DNA of 64,000 nt from Lentibacillus amyloliquefaciens (GTDB lineage: Bacteria; Bacillota; Bacilli; Bacillales; Amphibacillaceae), in contig NZ_CP013862.1 of NCBI RefSeq assembly GCF_001307805.1, forward strand, positions 1,674,001 through 1,738,000. Reading direction: 5' to 3'. The notes under the pieces were generated by a model that saw nothing but the letters and a program-made list of their open reading frames with translations, ran no database searches and was not told the origin of the DNA. A program made the translations under genes and the position numbers. This document shows positions 44,504 to 53,471 of this stretch, piece after piece (within the stretch, counting starts at the first letter, position 1; every line of letters begins with the position of its first letter).

Positions 44504-46006
44504 TTACGCATCAGCTTCCCGCCTTTTCTGCTTTCTCGATAAATAAATAACACCTGCAACGAACAATAAAAAGATGCCAGCGATCGGTGCAACCACTACC
44601 CAGTTAATTCCAGTATCCGGCTCAATCACATACACCTCGACTGACTCCCGCGGCAATCCGATATTGAACTTTCCATCGCCATTGTCCCGTGCAATATTAT
44701 CACCAAGCAGCCCGTCCAGCTGTTTACCGGCATCAATATTATCAACTTGAATGACCTGTGATTCAGTATCATTATTAATCGCAATATAGACAGATTCGCC
44801 TTCATAAGAACGTTTGAACACGCTCATTGCCCCGCTCGAACCTGCAAGTTCATAATCGCCATACTGCAAGGCCGGAAATTCTGTGCGCAGACTGGCAATG
44901 CGGTTCGTAAATTTCTCCAGCTCTTCGTCGGCACTGTTCCACTGGACCAGCTTCTGGCTTTCAGGAAAACCGGCGCCACCCATCGGTATTTCAGACCCCT
45001 GATAAATCAGTGGTGCACCCGGAGCTGTATACAGGTAAGTTAATGCCAGTTTCCACGTTGTCAACGGTGTGCGCCCATTTTCCAGAGCCTTTTGGGTAAA
45101 ACGCTCAGTATACGGCGTGTCCACATAATTTAAGCCTTTTTGAATATCATTTTGCTGATGTTCTTCATGAAGCTCGGTAAGCGGTGTTCCCGCCTCAGCA
45201 AATACATTCGTCATCGGATCAAACAGCTCACTGTTTTCAACTGCTTGAATAGACGTGTTTTCTATGAGATCACCGCTGTTTGATTCTTCATTTAGAATAC
45301 CGCCCAGCATATAGAAGTTCGGGTTGTTATCACGAATATGTGCCGTTAAATCATTTAAAAATTCAGTATCAGCCTGATCAGCTGCATGAAATCTGTAACC
45401 GTCTATCCCGGCTTCTTCAATCCAATAATCTGCCACATCTTTTAGAAATTGCTGCACTTCCGGATTTTCCTGGTTCAGCATAACCGTCTCATCAGCCCAC
45501 CGGAAAGATGCTTCTGAGCCATCATTTTCTTCAAACCAGTCGCTTTTAGCAGGATCTTCCGTCATTGCGTGCGTCTGTGAGGCATAGTTCGTCGCAAATT
45601 CCAGAACAATTTTCATATCGCGGTTGTGAGCTTCTTCCACAAGCTTCTTCAGATCGTCCATCGTTCCAAATTGTTCATCCACTTGATAAAAATCTTCAAT
45701 CCAATACCCATGATAACCACCAGAGGCGTTTTGCATAATCGGTGACAGTATCAAAGTCGTGTAGCCGAACTCCTTCAAGTGATCAAGTTTATCGATGATG
45801 CCCTGAATATCACCGCCATGATAAGTCAGCGGATCTTCAAGGTCGACCTGTTTATCCAGGGATGAATCCCCGTTGTTAAATCGGTCCACAAGAATATCAT
45901 AAAATATTTCACTGTCTGTATTCGCTTCTTCTCCAGCTGCCGAAACCGGCACTGTTAAACACGGAAACAGAGCTAAAACAGCGATGATTATTATTAAACG
46001 TTTCAT
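44504..46006 (-). CDS. Membrane-anchored GH13 (alpha-amylase fold) protein without catalytic residues
   Basis: A 500-residue protein: signal peptide MKRLIIIIAVLALFPCLTVPVSA, a GH13 barrel clearly recognised by DILVDRFNNGDSS, YHGGDIQGIIDKLDHLKEFG and the C-terminal WVVVAPIAGIFLLFVAGVIYL anchor with a basic tail. The GH13 fold is intact but the invariant residues are replaced. Region I (D...NH) is E136...NY141. Region II R-x-D (nucleophile) is R205-F-H207, and its final His is Gln211. Region III acid Glu is Gly236. Region IV NHD is TPY299. Hydrolase activity is thus not expected. It may bind starch or act as a scaffold or receptor outside the membrane. GGAG precedes ATG. The 46007-46194 gap holds nothing recognised. 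Confidence 0.92.
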   Translation of the reverse strand: MKRLIIIIAVLALFPCLTVPVSAAGEEANTDSEIFYDILVDRFNNGDSSLDKQVDLEDPLTYHGGDIQGIIDKLDHLKEFGYTTLILSPIMQNASGGYHGYWIEDFYQVDEQFGTMDDLKKLVEEAHNRDMKIVLEFATNYASQTHAMTEDPAKSDWFEENDGSEASFRWADETVMLNQENPEVQQFLKDVADYWIEEAGIDGYRFHAADQADTEFLNDLTAHIRDNNPNFYMLGGILNEESNSGDLIENTSIQAVENSELFDPMTNVFAEAGTPLTELHEEHQQNDIQKGLNYVDTPYTERFTQKALENGRTPLTTWKLALTYLYTAPGAPLIYQGSEIPMGGAGFPESQKLVQWNSADEELEKFTNRIASLRTEFPALQYGDYELAGSSGAMSVFKRSYEGESVYIAINNDTESQVIQVDNIDAGKQLDGLLGDNIARDNGDGKFNIGLPRESVEVYVIEPDTGINWVVVAPIAGIFLLFVAGVIYLSRKQKRREADA

Positions 46007-46194
46007 ATATGTACTCCTTCATATGCGAGATAAGTGTTCTTAGTCTATTATTAACGTTTTATATGGATAGTCAATGCCTACCGATATATTGTTGAAAATC
46101 ATTCATAATTATTGATGCAATATAGTGACAGTAGGACTAAAACCGCTGCCTGTTTTATCCGTATATGCCGGTATTCCGCTATTGTCTTTAAAAT

Positions 46195-47211
46195 TCATTT
46201 TTCCCTGATTAACAAATATATAAAATACGGGGTACTGAGAATGGCTACAACGATTCCAACCGGTATTTCCATTGGTGTCAATAAATTTTTCCCAATCGTA
46301 TCAGACACCATTAAAAGCAAGCCACCCATCAAAGCTGAAATCGGAATGGTATATTGATGTAATGGTCCGATAATTCTTCGGGTAATATGTGGTACAACCA
46401 GTCCCAAAAAGGCAATGGCACCGCCGGCTGCAACACTTGCACCGGCCAGGGCAACCGCTATAATCAGCAGCACACGTCGATCGCTTTCCACTTTTGATCC
46501 AAGTCCTTCTGCAATGTCGTCCCCAAAATTCAGTACATTCAGTGTGTTCGATTTTTGAAGGGCGTATGGGACAAGTATCAGTATCCACGGCAATAGCGCA
46601 AGCACAAAAGTCCAGTTGGCATTCCATATATCGCCGGACAGCCATACAGTTGCCTGGCGAAAGTCCTGCGGGTTCATCTTCAGCTGCAGAATAACCAATG
46701 CCGCGGAGAATCCTGCATTAATACCTATTCCCACAAGCACCAGCCTGATTGGGTTGACACCATTTTTCCATGCCAGTACATAGATCAACAGGGCTGCTAA
46801 TAAAGCACCTAACAACGCAAATAATGGCATAATAAGAACAGAGAAAACACTGCCGATTGAATCCTGTAAAAAGAATATGAATAAAACAACTGCAAATCCA
46901 GCTCCCGTATTAATGCCCAAAATACCTGGTTCAGCCAGATCATTTTGCGTGATACTCTGCAGTATAGCACCGGACACTGCCAGACCCGTGCCTATTAAGA
47001 GGGCTAAAACAATTCTTGGCAAACGAAACTCGAATAATACCAGTTCCTGCCGATCTGTTCCGCTTCCCAGCAATGTTCGAATGACTTCCTGCGGCGAAAT
47101 ATTGATCACGCCTGTTCCCAAAGTAACAAAAAACATAACGACAATTAACAGAATCAATAACACCATTACACCCGTAAACGAGCTCGTTTTGTGCTTGTTC
47201 ATCCGGATCAT
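46195..47211 (-). CDS. FecCD family siderophore ABC permease 2
   Basis: A 338-residue BtuC/FecCD permease with nine to ten helices (VIRTLLGSGTDRQELVLFEFRLPRIVLALLIGTGLAVSGAILQ; GLGSKVESDRRVLLIIAVALAGASVAAGGAIAFLGLVVPHITRRIIG). It forms the membrane channel with the upstream permease and the lipoprotein at 48533. It overlaps the upstream permease by 4 nt (ATGA). No ATPase gene is next to it, so it likely borrows one encoded elsewhere. Confidence 0.94.
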   Translation of the reverse strand: MIRMNKHKTSSFTGVMVLLILLIVVMFFVTLGTGVINISPQEVIRTLLGSGTDRQELVLFEFRLPRIVLALLIGTGLAVSGAILQSITQNDLAEPGILGINTGAGFAVVLFIFFLQDSIGSVFSVLIMPLFALLGALLAALLIYVLAWKNGVNPIRLVLVGIGINAGFSAALVILQLKMNPQDFRQATVWLSGDIWNANWTFVLALLPWILILVPYALQKSNTLNVLNFGDDIAEGLGSKVESDRRVLLIIAVALAGASVAAGGAIAFLGLVVPHITRRIIGPLHQYTIPISALMGGLLLMVSDTIGKNLLTPMEIPVGIVVAILSTPYFIYLLIREK

Positions 47212-48227
47212 TTTTTATCACCCCCACTGCTTCCCCTGGCAAGATAGAGGAAAAAAGGAACGCCGATAAGTGATGTTATCGCACCAACAGGCGTTTCATA
47301 TGGTGCATTGATCAGCCGCGAAACAACGTCCGACAAAACGAGCAATAGTGCGCCGAATAATGCTGAGACAGGAATAATCCACCGGTAATCTGTCCCCATT
47401 ATAAAACGTGTCATATGTGGAATAATAAGCCCGATAAAACCAATTGCACCCGCAACAGATACAGCTGCACCCGTCAATAACAGAACGGTTATAATCCCCA
47501 TTATTTTAATCACGATATTATTTTGGCCAAGCCCTGCAGCCACATCTTCGCCCAGATTAAGTACGGTCATCGATTTGGAAATCATGAGCGCAATCAACAT
47601 CCCGACAGCACCAGAAATAAGCAAAACCTGGATTGACGCCCAGTCTGTCCCGGCTAATCCGCCTGCCATCCAGAATCCCAGCTGCTTTTCCAGCTGAAAA
47701 TGAAGCGCGATCACCGATGAAAGCGAACTTAACAATGTACCGATCGCAACTCCGGCTAATGCAAGTTTAACCGGCGTCAGACCACCCGGCGAAATAGAAC
47801 CAATCATAAAAATTAATATGACGGTAACTCCGGCGCCTGCAAAAGAAGCAAGTGTCATCCCGAAGTTTGATACAGCCGGATAAAAAGCCATCACTAATAC
47901 AAGTGCAAACGCCGCTCCATTTGTCACCCCCATAATAGAGGGTGATGCTAAAGAATTGCGTGTCAAACCTTGCATAACCGCACCCGACACCGCTAAAAAA
48001 GCACCTGTCATTACAGCCGCTAAAGCTCTCGGTAATCGTAACTCCTGAATCACCTGATGGGATGTAACGTTATCATTAAAGTTAAAAACTGCCTGCCAGA
48101 TAATCGATAAATGAATATCTGCCGCTCCTAAGGACACCGAAAGACCTATGGAAAAGACTAAAACGATTATTGTCAAAATCACTATCATTAATTTGAGAAA
48201 CTTTGATTGCTGTATAATGGATAACAT
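47208..48227 (-). CDS. FecCD family siderophore ABC permease 1
   Basis: A 339-residue FecCD permease (ELRLPRALAAVMTGAFLAVSGAVMQGLTRNSLASPSIMG; GLIIPHMTRFIMGTDYRWI). It pairs with the downstream permease as the heterodimeric channel of an iron-siderophore importer. A GAGTAAATC weak ribosome site precedes ATG. The gene is divergent from the binding-protein gene, but the shared interval contains a repeat B remnant and the Fur box is about 250 bp away. Confidence 0.93.
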   Translation of the reverse strand: MLSIIQQSKFLKLMIVILTIIVLVFSIGLSVSLGAADIHLSIIWQAVFNFNDNVTSHQVIQELRLPRALAAVMTGAFLAVSGAVMQGLTRNSLASPSIMGVTNGAAFALVLVMAFYPAVSNFGMTLASFAGAGVTVILIFMIGSISPGGLTPVKLALAGVAIGTLLSSLSSVIALHFQLEKQLGFWMAGGLAGTDWASIQVLLISGAVGMLIALMISKSMTVLNLGEDVAAGLGQNNIVIKIMGIITVLLLTGAAVSVAGAIGFIGLIIPHMTRFIMGTDYRWIIPVSALFGALLLVLSDVVSRLINAPYETPVGAITSLIGVPFFLYLARGSSGGDKK

Positions 48228-48241
48228 GATTTACTCCTATA

Positions 48242-48345
48242 AGAGGCTGTTTAAAAAGTCCGGTAACAATAGCACATCGAATTTTTACGTGCGACGTGGC
48301 GCTGTCGCAGTTTTTCCTTGTCCTGTGGCAACGCCTTCCGAGATT
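48242..48345 (+). repeat. Repeat B, left-end fragment
   Basis: AAGAGGCTGTTTAAAAAGTCC, GGTAACAATAGCACATCGAAT matches the left half of other copies. The right terminal GAAC end is missing, and the 48301-48420 part is unlike them. It sits between the permease and the binding-protein genes. Confidence 0.6.
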
Positions 48346-48463
48346 CGCATCCAGCAAGCCCGAACGAATCGAATTTTTACGGGCAGCTGATTCCCCCACT
48401 TACCTTTCCTAAATCCCTATGTTGGAGCGGAGAATCTTGCTGCTTGTTAAGACGGAAAAACAA

Positions 48464-48496
48464 TTGACATAGCAATTGAAAATGATTATCATTATC
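48464..48496 (+). promoter_or_regulatory. Fur box overlapping the promoter of the siderophore binding protein
   Basis: TTGACA (48464-48469), 17-nt spacer, TATCAT (48487-48492). GAAAATGATTATCATTATC at 48478-48496 matches the 19-bp Fur consensus at 18 positions and covers the -10 box, so iron-bound Fur would block transcription. Confidence 0.9.
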
Positions 48497-48532
48497 GCTA
48501 GAAAATTATTATAACATAAAGGAGACTTACAT

Positions 48533-49498
48533 ATGCGAGAAATAAACAAATCCCGTTTATTCATAACAGGTTTTTTATTGCTATTAACGTTGCTGATTAC
48601 CGCCTGTAACGGCAATGATACTGGCAGCAATTCAGATTCTGGTGATCAGGGTAACAATCAGACATCTGAGGTGACATTGGATAGTGCTAAGGGCGAAGTG
48701 ACAATCCCCGGAAATGCTGAGCGTATCATCGCCCCTTTCCATGAAGATGCATTACTTGCATTAGGTGTTAAGCCGACAGCTAAATGGGCAATCGGGCAAA
48801 CACTGCAGGGTTATCTGGAAGAACAGCTAAAAGATGTTCCAAAACTTGAATGGAACATGCCTCAGGAACAAGTGCTGAAGCATGAACCGGATTTACTCAT
48901 TTTAGAAAATGGCACTGACAGTTATGAAGGGTCCTATGAAGATTATCAAAAAATCGCCCCAACATATGTTATGACCAAGGAAACAACCAATAACTGGCGC
49001 AAGCAAATCGAAACGTTCGGCAAAATACTTGGCAAGGAATCAAAAGCAGATAAAGTCCTAAATCAATATGATGATAAAGTTGCCAACGCGAAAGAAACAT
49101 TAAACAACGCAATCGGTGATGAAACAGTCGCAGCTATATGGGCTAAAGGCGATCAATTCTTTCTATTTGAACAAGACCGCCACAGCGCAGAAGTACTTTA
49201 TTCCGAACTTGGTATCAACCAGCCGGAATTAGTCAAGAACCTTGGCAATGCTCAAACGCAATGGAACCCTATCTCCCTGGAAAAACTTTCTCAATTAAAA
49301 GCTGATCATGTATTTCTTTTGGCCGAAAAAGGTGAACCGGGACTGCAAACCCTAAAGGATAGCAGCGTTTGGCAAAGTACACCCGCAGTTGAAAATAGCA
49401 ACGTCTATACGATAAATGAATCAAGTAACTGGACAAATAAAGGATTAATTGCATCCGAAAAAACAATCGATGACGTGCTTGAAACGCTGACCGAATAA
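48533..49498 (+). CDS. Iron-siderophore ABC transporter substrate-binding lipoprotein
   Basis: A 321-residue lipoprotein: signal REINKSRLFITGFLLLLTLL, lipobox ITAC. The fold is of the FecB/periplasmic helical-backbone type (VTIPGNAERIIAPFHEDALLALGVKP; EHEPDLLILENGT-like HEPDLLILENG; IEKLSQLKADHVFLL-like). It delivers ferric siderophore to the FecCD permeases at 46195-48227. AAAGGAG precedes ATG. Fur box in promoter. The transcript ends in a tandem repeat A array. Confidence 0.93.
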   Translation: MREINKSRLFITGFLLLLTLLITACNGNDTGSNSDSGDQGNNQTSEVTLDSAKGEVTIPGNAERIIAPFHEDALLALGVKPTAKWAIGQTLQGYLEEQLKDVPKLEWNMPQEQVLKHEPDLLILENGTDSYEGSYEDYQKIAPTYVMTKETTNNWRKQIETFGKILGKESKADKVLNQYDDKVANAKETLNNAIGDETVAAIWAKGDQFFLFEQDRHSAEVLYSELGINQPELVKNLGNAQTQWNPISLEKLSQLKADHVFLLAEKGEPGLQTLKDSSVWQSTPAVENSNVYTINESSNWTNKGLIASEKTIDDVLETLTE

Positions 49499-49525
49499 CC
49501 CTCTTCTATTATAAACAATGTCACA

Positions 49526-49882
49526 GGTAAAGCGAAACTTCATTCAGTGGGGGCTTTTCCCACTGAATGTTAGTTGAGCAGAATCGGACATTTAGAGTCA
49601 GTTACCCGGTGTTCTTTAGCGGGTTACTGACTTTTACATGCGGGGTAAAGCGAAACTTCATTCAGTGGGGGCTTTTTCCACTGAATGTTAGTTGAGCAGA
49701 ATCGGACATTTAGAGTCAGTTACCCGGTGTTCTTTAGCGGGTTACTGACTTTTACATGCGGGGTAAAGCGAAACTTCATTCAGTGGGGGCTTTTTCCACT
49801 GAATGTTAGTTGAGCAGAATCGGACATTTAGAGTCAGTTACCCGGTGTTCTTTAGCGGGTTACTGACTTTTACATGCGGGGT
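49526..49882 (+). repeat. Repeat A tandem array, 3 x 118 bp
   Basis: Unit starts at 49526, 49644 and 49762 and a further GGTAAA at 49880, all 118 bp apart. Each holds GTAAAGCGAAACTTCATTC, CAGTGGG / CCACTG hairpin, GTTAGTTGAGCAGAATCGG, ACATTTAGAGTCAGTTACCC and GGGTTACTGACTTTTACATG. Units 2 and 3 are virtually identical and unit 1 differs by about one base. No gene in 49499-50031. Confidence 0.95.
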
Positions 49883-49983
49883 AAAAACGTCATGGATTTT
49901 CCTGAAACCATGACAACTTTTGCTTTAGTGTACGACTGTCATCATAGAGCGTAAGTTCCGGTGAGAATTTGAGCATAAACAAT

Positions 49984-50020
49984 TTTAAAAGGACCTCCCC
50001 ATTTATGGAAAAGTCCTTGT
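49984..50020 (-). terminator. yisL terminator
   Basis: AAGGAC / GTCCTT outer stem with partial interior pairing; minus-strand TTTTAAAA follows, 12 nt after the yisL stop. Confidence 0.7.
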
Positions 50021-50031
50021 TCTTGTGCAGC

Positions 50032-50397
50032 TTATGGTAAAAATCCAAAACCTAACCGGCCGAAACCGAGAATAAGTGTCAGGAGAACAGCGATGACAAG
50101 CTGAATCCACCAGCTTTTCGTCGGCTCTTCCCTGCCGGATTTCAAACTGATCATTTCCATCGCAAAAATAGCCCATATGCCTGCAAGTCCTTTAAAGATC
50201 GCCTCTCCCATTTGTGCACCGTTAAAATAGGCTGCAAGCAAGTCGCCTCCGGAATATAAAATTAATAAATAATCCAGCCGTAGAATCATTTGAACAATTT
50301 TAGCCGCTTTTGCTTTGCCTGCTTTATTGAGGGCAATCACAACTATAAACAAAATGAATGCCAGAACCCATGACGTTACGTGCAAGTGTGTAGTCAT
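50032..50397 (-). CDS. yisL: YisL family membrane protein (UPF0344/DUF1516)
   Basis: A 121-residue protein with four helices (LHVTSWVLAFILFIVVIAL; IVQMILRLDYLLILYSGGDLL; IFKGLAGIWAIFAMEMISL; WIQLVIAVLLTLILGFG). It matches B. subtilis YisL. Unknown function. AGGAGG precedes ATG. Confidence 0.88.
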   Translation of the reverse strand: MTTHLHVTSWVLAFILFIVVIALNKAGKAKAAKIVQMILRLDYLLILYSGGDLLAAYFNGAQMGEAIFKGLAGIWAIFAMEMISLKSGREEPTKSWWIQLVIAVLLTLILGFGRLGFGFLP

Positions 50398-50435
50398 TTT
50401 TCTTTCCTCCTTGAATCATGCATTTACGTGACAAA

Positions 50436-50540
50436 AGGCTGTTCAAAACGAAAATTCCCTTCCTGAACAACCCTGATATCGTAACATCTATCTTAACACG
50501 TCCAGACGATATAATCATTTGAAAATTTATTGAACAGCCT
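50436..50540. repeat. Inverted-end element related to repeat B
   Basis: Perfect 11-bp ends AGGCTGTTCAA / TTGAACAGCCT, 105 bp in total. The interior (GATATCGTAACATC, TCTTAACACGTCC) differs from other B copies. It lies in the rocD promoter region upstream of yisL, 70 nt from the rocD start. Confidence 0.7.
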
Positions 50541-50610
50541 ACGGGAAGTAAATTAAAGTAAAAACTGTTATACTAATTAGTGAGTCGCATTTTTAATTCG
50601 GAGGGATAAT

Positions 50611-51807
50611 ATGGCAAAATCAAGTCAGGAAATTATTGATCAGACGCAGGAGTACGGTGCCAAAAACTATCATCCGCTGCCTGTTGTCATAGAAAAAGCA
50701 GAAGGTGTCTGGGTTGAAGATCCTGAAGGCAACCGTTACATGGATATGCTAAGTTCCTATTCCGCACTGAATCAGGGCCATCGTCACCCGAAGATTATCG
50801 ATGCATTAAAACAACAGGCAGATAAACTCACCCTGACATCCCGTGCGTTTCACAACGACCAGCTTGGTCCATGGTTTGAAAAAGTATGCAAAATGACGAA
50901 CAAAGAAATGACACTGCCAATGAACACCGGCGCGGAAGCAGTTGAAACAGCGATTAAAGCTGTCCGCCGCTGGGCATATGACGTCAAAGGTGTTCCTGAA
51001 GGCAAAGCCGAAATCATCGCCGTTGAAGGCAATTTCCACGGCCGTACGATGACAGCTGTTTCCCTCTCATCAGAAGAAGAATATCAGCGCGGATTCGGTC
51101 CATTACTTCCGGGCATCAAAACAATTCCATACGGGGATATTGATGCATTAAAAGAAGCCATTAATGAAAATACAGCCGGCTTTCTGTTTGAGCCGATTCA
51201 AGGGGAAGCAGGCATCAATATGCCGCCTGAAGGATTCTTAAAAGAAGCCTATGATGTCTGTGCCGAAAACAACGTATTGTATATGGCCGATGAAATCCAG
51301 TCAGGCCTGGCACGCACAGGCAAGATGTTCGCATGTGACTGGGAAAACGTAACACCGGATGTGCTGATTTTAGGTAAAGCATTGGGCGGCGGCGTCTTCC
51401 CAATATCCTGCGTTGTTGCCAATCAAGACATCCTCGGTGTCTTCAACCCGGGTTCACACGGGTCAACTTTCGGCGGCAATCCGCTCGCATGTGCCGTTTC
51501 AACAGCAGCACTCGAAGTACTTGAAGAAGAAAATTTAGCAGATCGCTCCCAGGAACTTGGAAATTACATGATGGAAGAATTGAAAAGTATCAGCAATCCA
51601 AAGATTAAAGAAGTGCGGGGCAAAGGCTTGTTTATCGGTGTTGAATTGACCGAATCAGCACGTCCGTACTGTGAAGCATTAAAAGAAAAAGGACTGCTTT
51701 GCAAGGAAACACATGAAAACGTCATCCGCTTTGCCCCGCCGCTTATTATTGAAAAAGCAGATTTAGACTGGGCTATTGACCGGATAAAAGAAGTATTGAG
51801 TGCGTAA
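50611..51807 (+). CDS. rocD: Ornithine aminotransferase
   Basis: A 398-residue class III PLP aminotransferase with N-terminal [27 protein letters not shown], the [17 protein letters not shown]ocD signature, [17 protein letters not shown], and PLP Lys in [13 protein letters not shown]. It converts ornithine and 2-oxoglutarate to glutamate semialdehyde and glutamate. GGAGGG precedes ATG. Monocistronic, with no rocR/roc operator recognised. Confidence 0.95.
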   Translation: MAKSSQEIIDQTQEYGAKNYHPLPVVIEKAEGVWVEDPEGNRYMDMLSSYSALNQGHRHPKIIDALKQQADKLTLTSRAFHNDQLGPWFEKVCKMTNKEMTLPMNTGAEAVETAIKAVRRWAYDVKGVPEGKAEIIAVEGNFHGRTMTAVSLSSEEEYQRGFGPLLPGIKTIPYGDIDALKEAINENTAGFLFEPIQGEAGINMPPEGFLKEAYDVCAENNVLYMADEIQSGLARTGKMFACDWENVTPDVLILGKALGGGVFPISCVVANQDILGVFNPGSHGSTFGGNPLACAVSTAALEVLEEENLADRSQELGNYMMEELKSISNPKIKEVRGKGLFIGVELTESARPYCEALKEKGLLCKETHENVIRFAPPLIIEKADLDWAIDRIKEVLSA

Positions 51808-51811
51808 CAGA

Positions 51812-51858
51812 AAATACAGGCTGCTCTTATCTCATAAAGAACAGCCTGTATTATTATT
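51812..51858 (+). terminator. rocD terminator
   Basis: TACAGGCTG / CAGCCTGTA, TTATTATTG after; 8 nt after the rocD stop. Confidence 0.82.
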
Positions 51859-51883
51859 GTATGCTTTCAGCAAGCCAAGGCGG

Positions 51884-53056
51884 CTATTCCCTGTTCCTTA
51901 GCGGCTGCATTTCCTTATACGTTAAACTCCGCCACAACCACTCAAGCGGGCCAAACCGATACATGGAAAGCCACCATTTGCTGAAAAATATCTGTGCAGT
52001 ATAAACCAGCGCTACAATCCCCATCGCTTCAACCGGTCTCACTGATCCGTACAGACCGAATCCAATCCCATAAAACAGCACAAAGCAGATAAGTGATTGC
52101 AGAATATAGTTGCTCATCGACATGCGACCGACAAAGCTGAATGGCTTAAGCAGCTTTTTGCCAAATTGACTTTGGCCAAGCAATGTTATCGAAAATAAGT
52201 AAAACAGTGCTGATGCGGTTCCGCCAAGATTATCCTGGGCGTATGAAAACCACTCGGGATTGTCGAATAAATAGGGTCCTGCCTTCAGCATACCGAAAAA
52301 AATCAAACTGATCAGCCATCCTCTCCTCAGCTCTTGTCTGAATTCAGCCGGACGATGCAGCCAGCGTTTTTTGCCCAGATACATCCCAAACAGAAACAGC
52401 GGCAATAACGTCGTCCCCAGAAGCATATAAGAAAACACGCTATTCGAATACAACCAGTCATTCAGATTCTGTCCAAGGATCGCCGTCAGATTATCACTGG
52501 CATAATTATCCATAGCAAGATAGATTCCTGATGTGTTGGCACTGCCCAGTAAATCCTTCGCGTTATAAAGCGTCAGCGTATATAAGCTGACACTGGCAAA
52601 AAGGATGAGCGAACCCCAAGTCAGGATTGTTTTTTCATCATTGAATATAAAGGCAATGACAAACAATCCGATGATGCCATAGGATAATAGAATATCACCA
52701 TGCCAAATTAAAAAGGCATGAACCAAACCAAATCCGATTAATATCAATAGTCTGCGGAATATGAAAGGTTGAACCGCAATCGCTTTTTCCTCGAGCCGTT
52801 CTTTTAAAATTTGCAGGCCAAAACCAAAAAGAATCGAGAATAATGTATAGAAACTCGCCTGAAAGAAAATGTCAATCAAGATTTGCACAGACTGATCAAT
52901 TGTATTATCCCAAGCCTCCATGCCACCTCCGTACAAAAAATACGGGGCAGAAAAAGCGCCGATATTCACAATAAAAATACCTAAAATGGCAAATCCCCTT
53001 GCTGCATCGATCCACGTCATACGTTCAGATTTTTTTAATGGTGCTGCAGTCTGCAT
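51884..53056 (-). CDS. DUF418 domain membrane protein (YeiB-like)
   Basis: A 390-residue protein with about ten helices and the family N-terminus RMTWIDAARGFAILGIFIVNIGAF. The C-terminal DUF418 domain begins near FKLLKPFSFVGRMSMSNYILQSLICFVLFYGIGFGLYG. The family resembles acyltransferase-3-like proteins without a shown reaction. ATG 53056 follows GGGGGAC. It appears monocistronic. Confidence 0.88.
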   Translation of the reverse strand: MQTAAPLKKSERMTWIDAARGFAILGIFIVNIGAFSAPYFLYGGGMEAWDNTIDQSVQILIDIFFQASFYTLFSILFGFGLQILKERLEEKAIAVQPFIFRRLLILIGFGLVHAFLIWHGDILLSYGIIGLFVIAFIFNDEKTILTWGSLILFASVSLYTLTLYNAKDLLGSANTSGIYLAMDNYASDNLTAILGQNLNDWLYSNSVFSYMLLGTTLLPLFLFGMYLGKKRWLHRPAEFRQELRRGWLISLIFFGMLKAGPYLFDNPEWFSYAQDNLGGTASALFYLFSITLLGQSQFGKKLLKPFSFVGRMSMSNYILQSLICFVLFYGIGFGLYGSVRPVEAMGIVALVYTAQIFFSKWWLSMYRFGPLEWLWRSLTYKEMQPLRNRE

Positions 53057-53296
53057 GATTTTCACGTCCCCCAATAAACAGTCTGCTTAAATTATAGTTA
53101 AGGAGGACATCAAAATGCCAGCAAAACCTTATTTCCATTTTAAAACCCTCAGCTCGCGCCTCGTTTTTCCACAGATCAGGCCACCCAGCTTAGTTAGTGC
53201 TCTGTCATCTTTGTTATGTTCTTCTTCCGGCGCATTATTTTTGACATCTTCCTTGTGAATACCCCCTCCCTTTATTCTGTAACAAATTTGTCATAC

Positions 53297-53441
53297 AGAA
53301 AAACTTCATTCAACAGGGTGTTCTTCCCGGTTGAATGTTAGTTGAGCAGAATCGGGCATGTAATGGTCAGTAACCCGCCGTTCTTCGGCGGGTTACTGAC
53401 CATTACATGCGTGGAAGAGCGAAACTTCAATCAGCGAAAAT
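53297..53441 (+). repeat. Repeat A copy with a long perfect hairpin, and truncated second copy
   Basis: AAACTTCATTC, hairpin 1 AACAGGG / CCCGGTT, GTTAGTTGAGCAGAATCGGG, then at 53357-53409 a perfect 24-bp stem with a 5-nt loop. Next GAGCGAAACTTCAATCAGCG (53416-53438) starts another, cut-off, unit next to the addA terminal region. The 53057-53296 interval has an apparently unstarted frame but no supported gene. Confidence 0.85.
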
Positions 53442-53471
53442 GTTGCTGCCTTTTGCCTCCGCGAAAAACGT

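Noticed and set aside
53100..53290. Possible 43-codon basic/acidic peptide on the minus strand near 53150-53260 after AGGGAGGGGG
   Set aside because: It has no ATG, GTG or TTG in frame at the right spacing (only ATT). A 17-codon alternative frame is too short to support.
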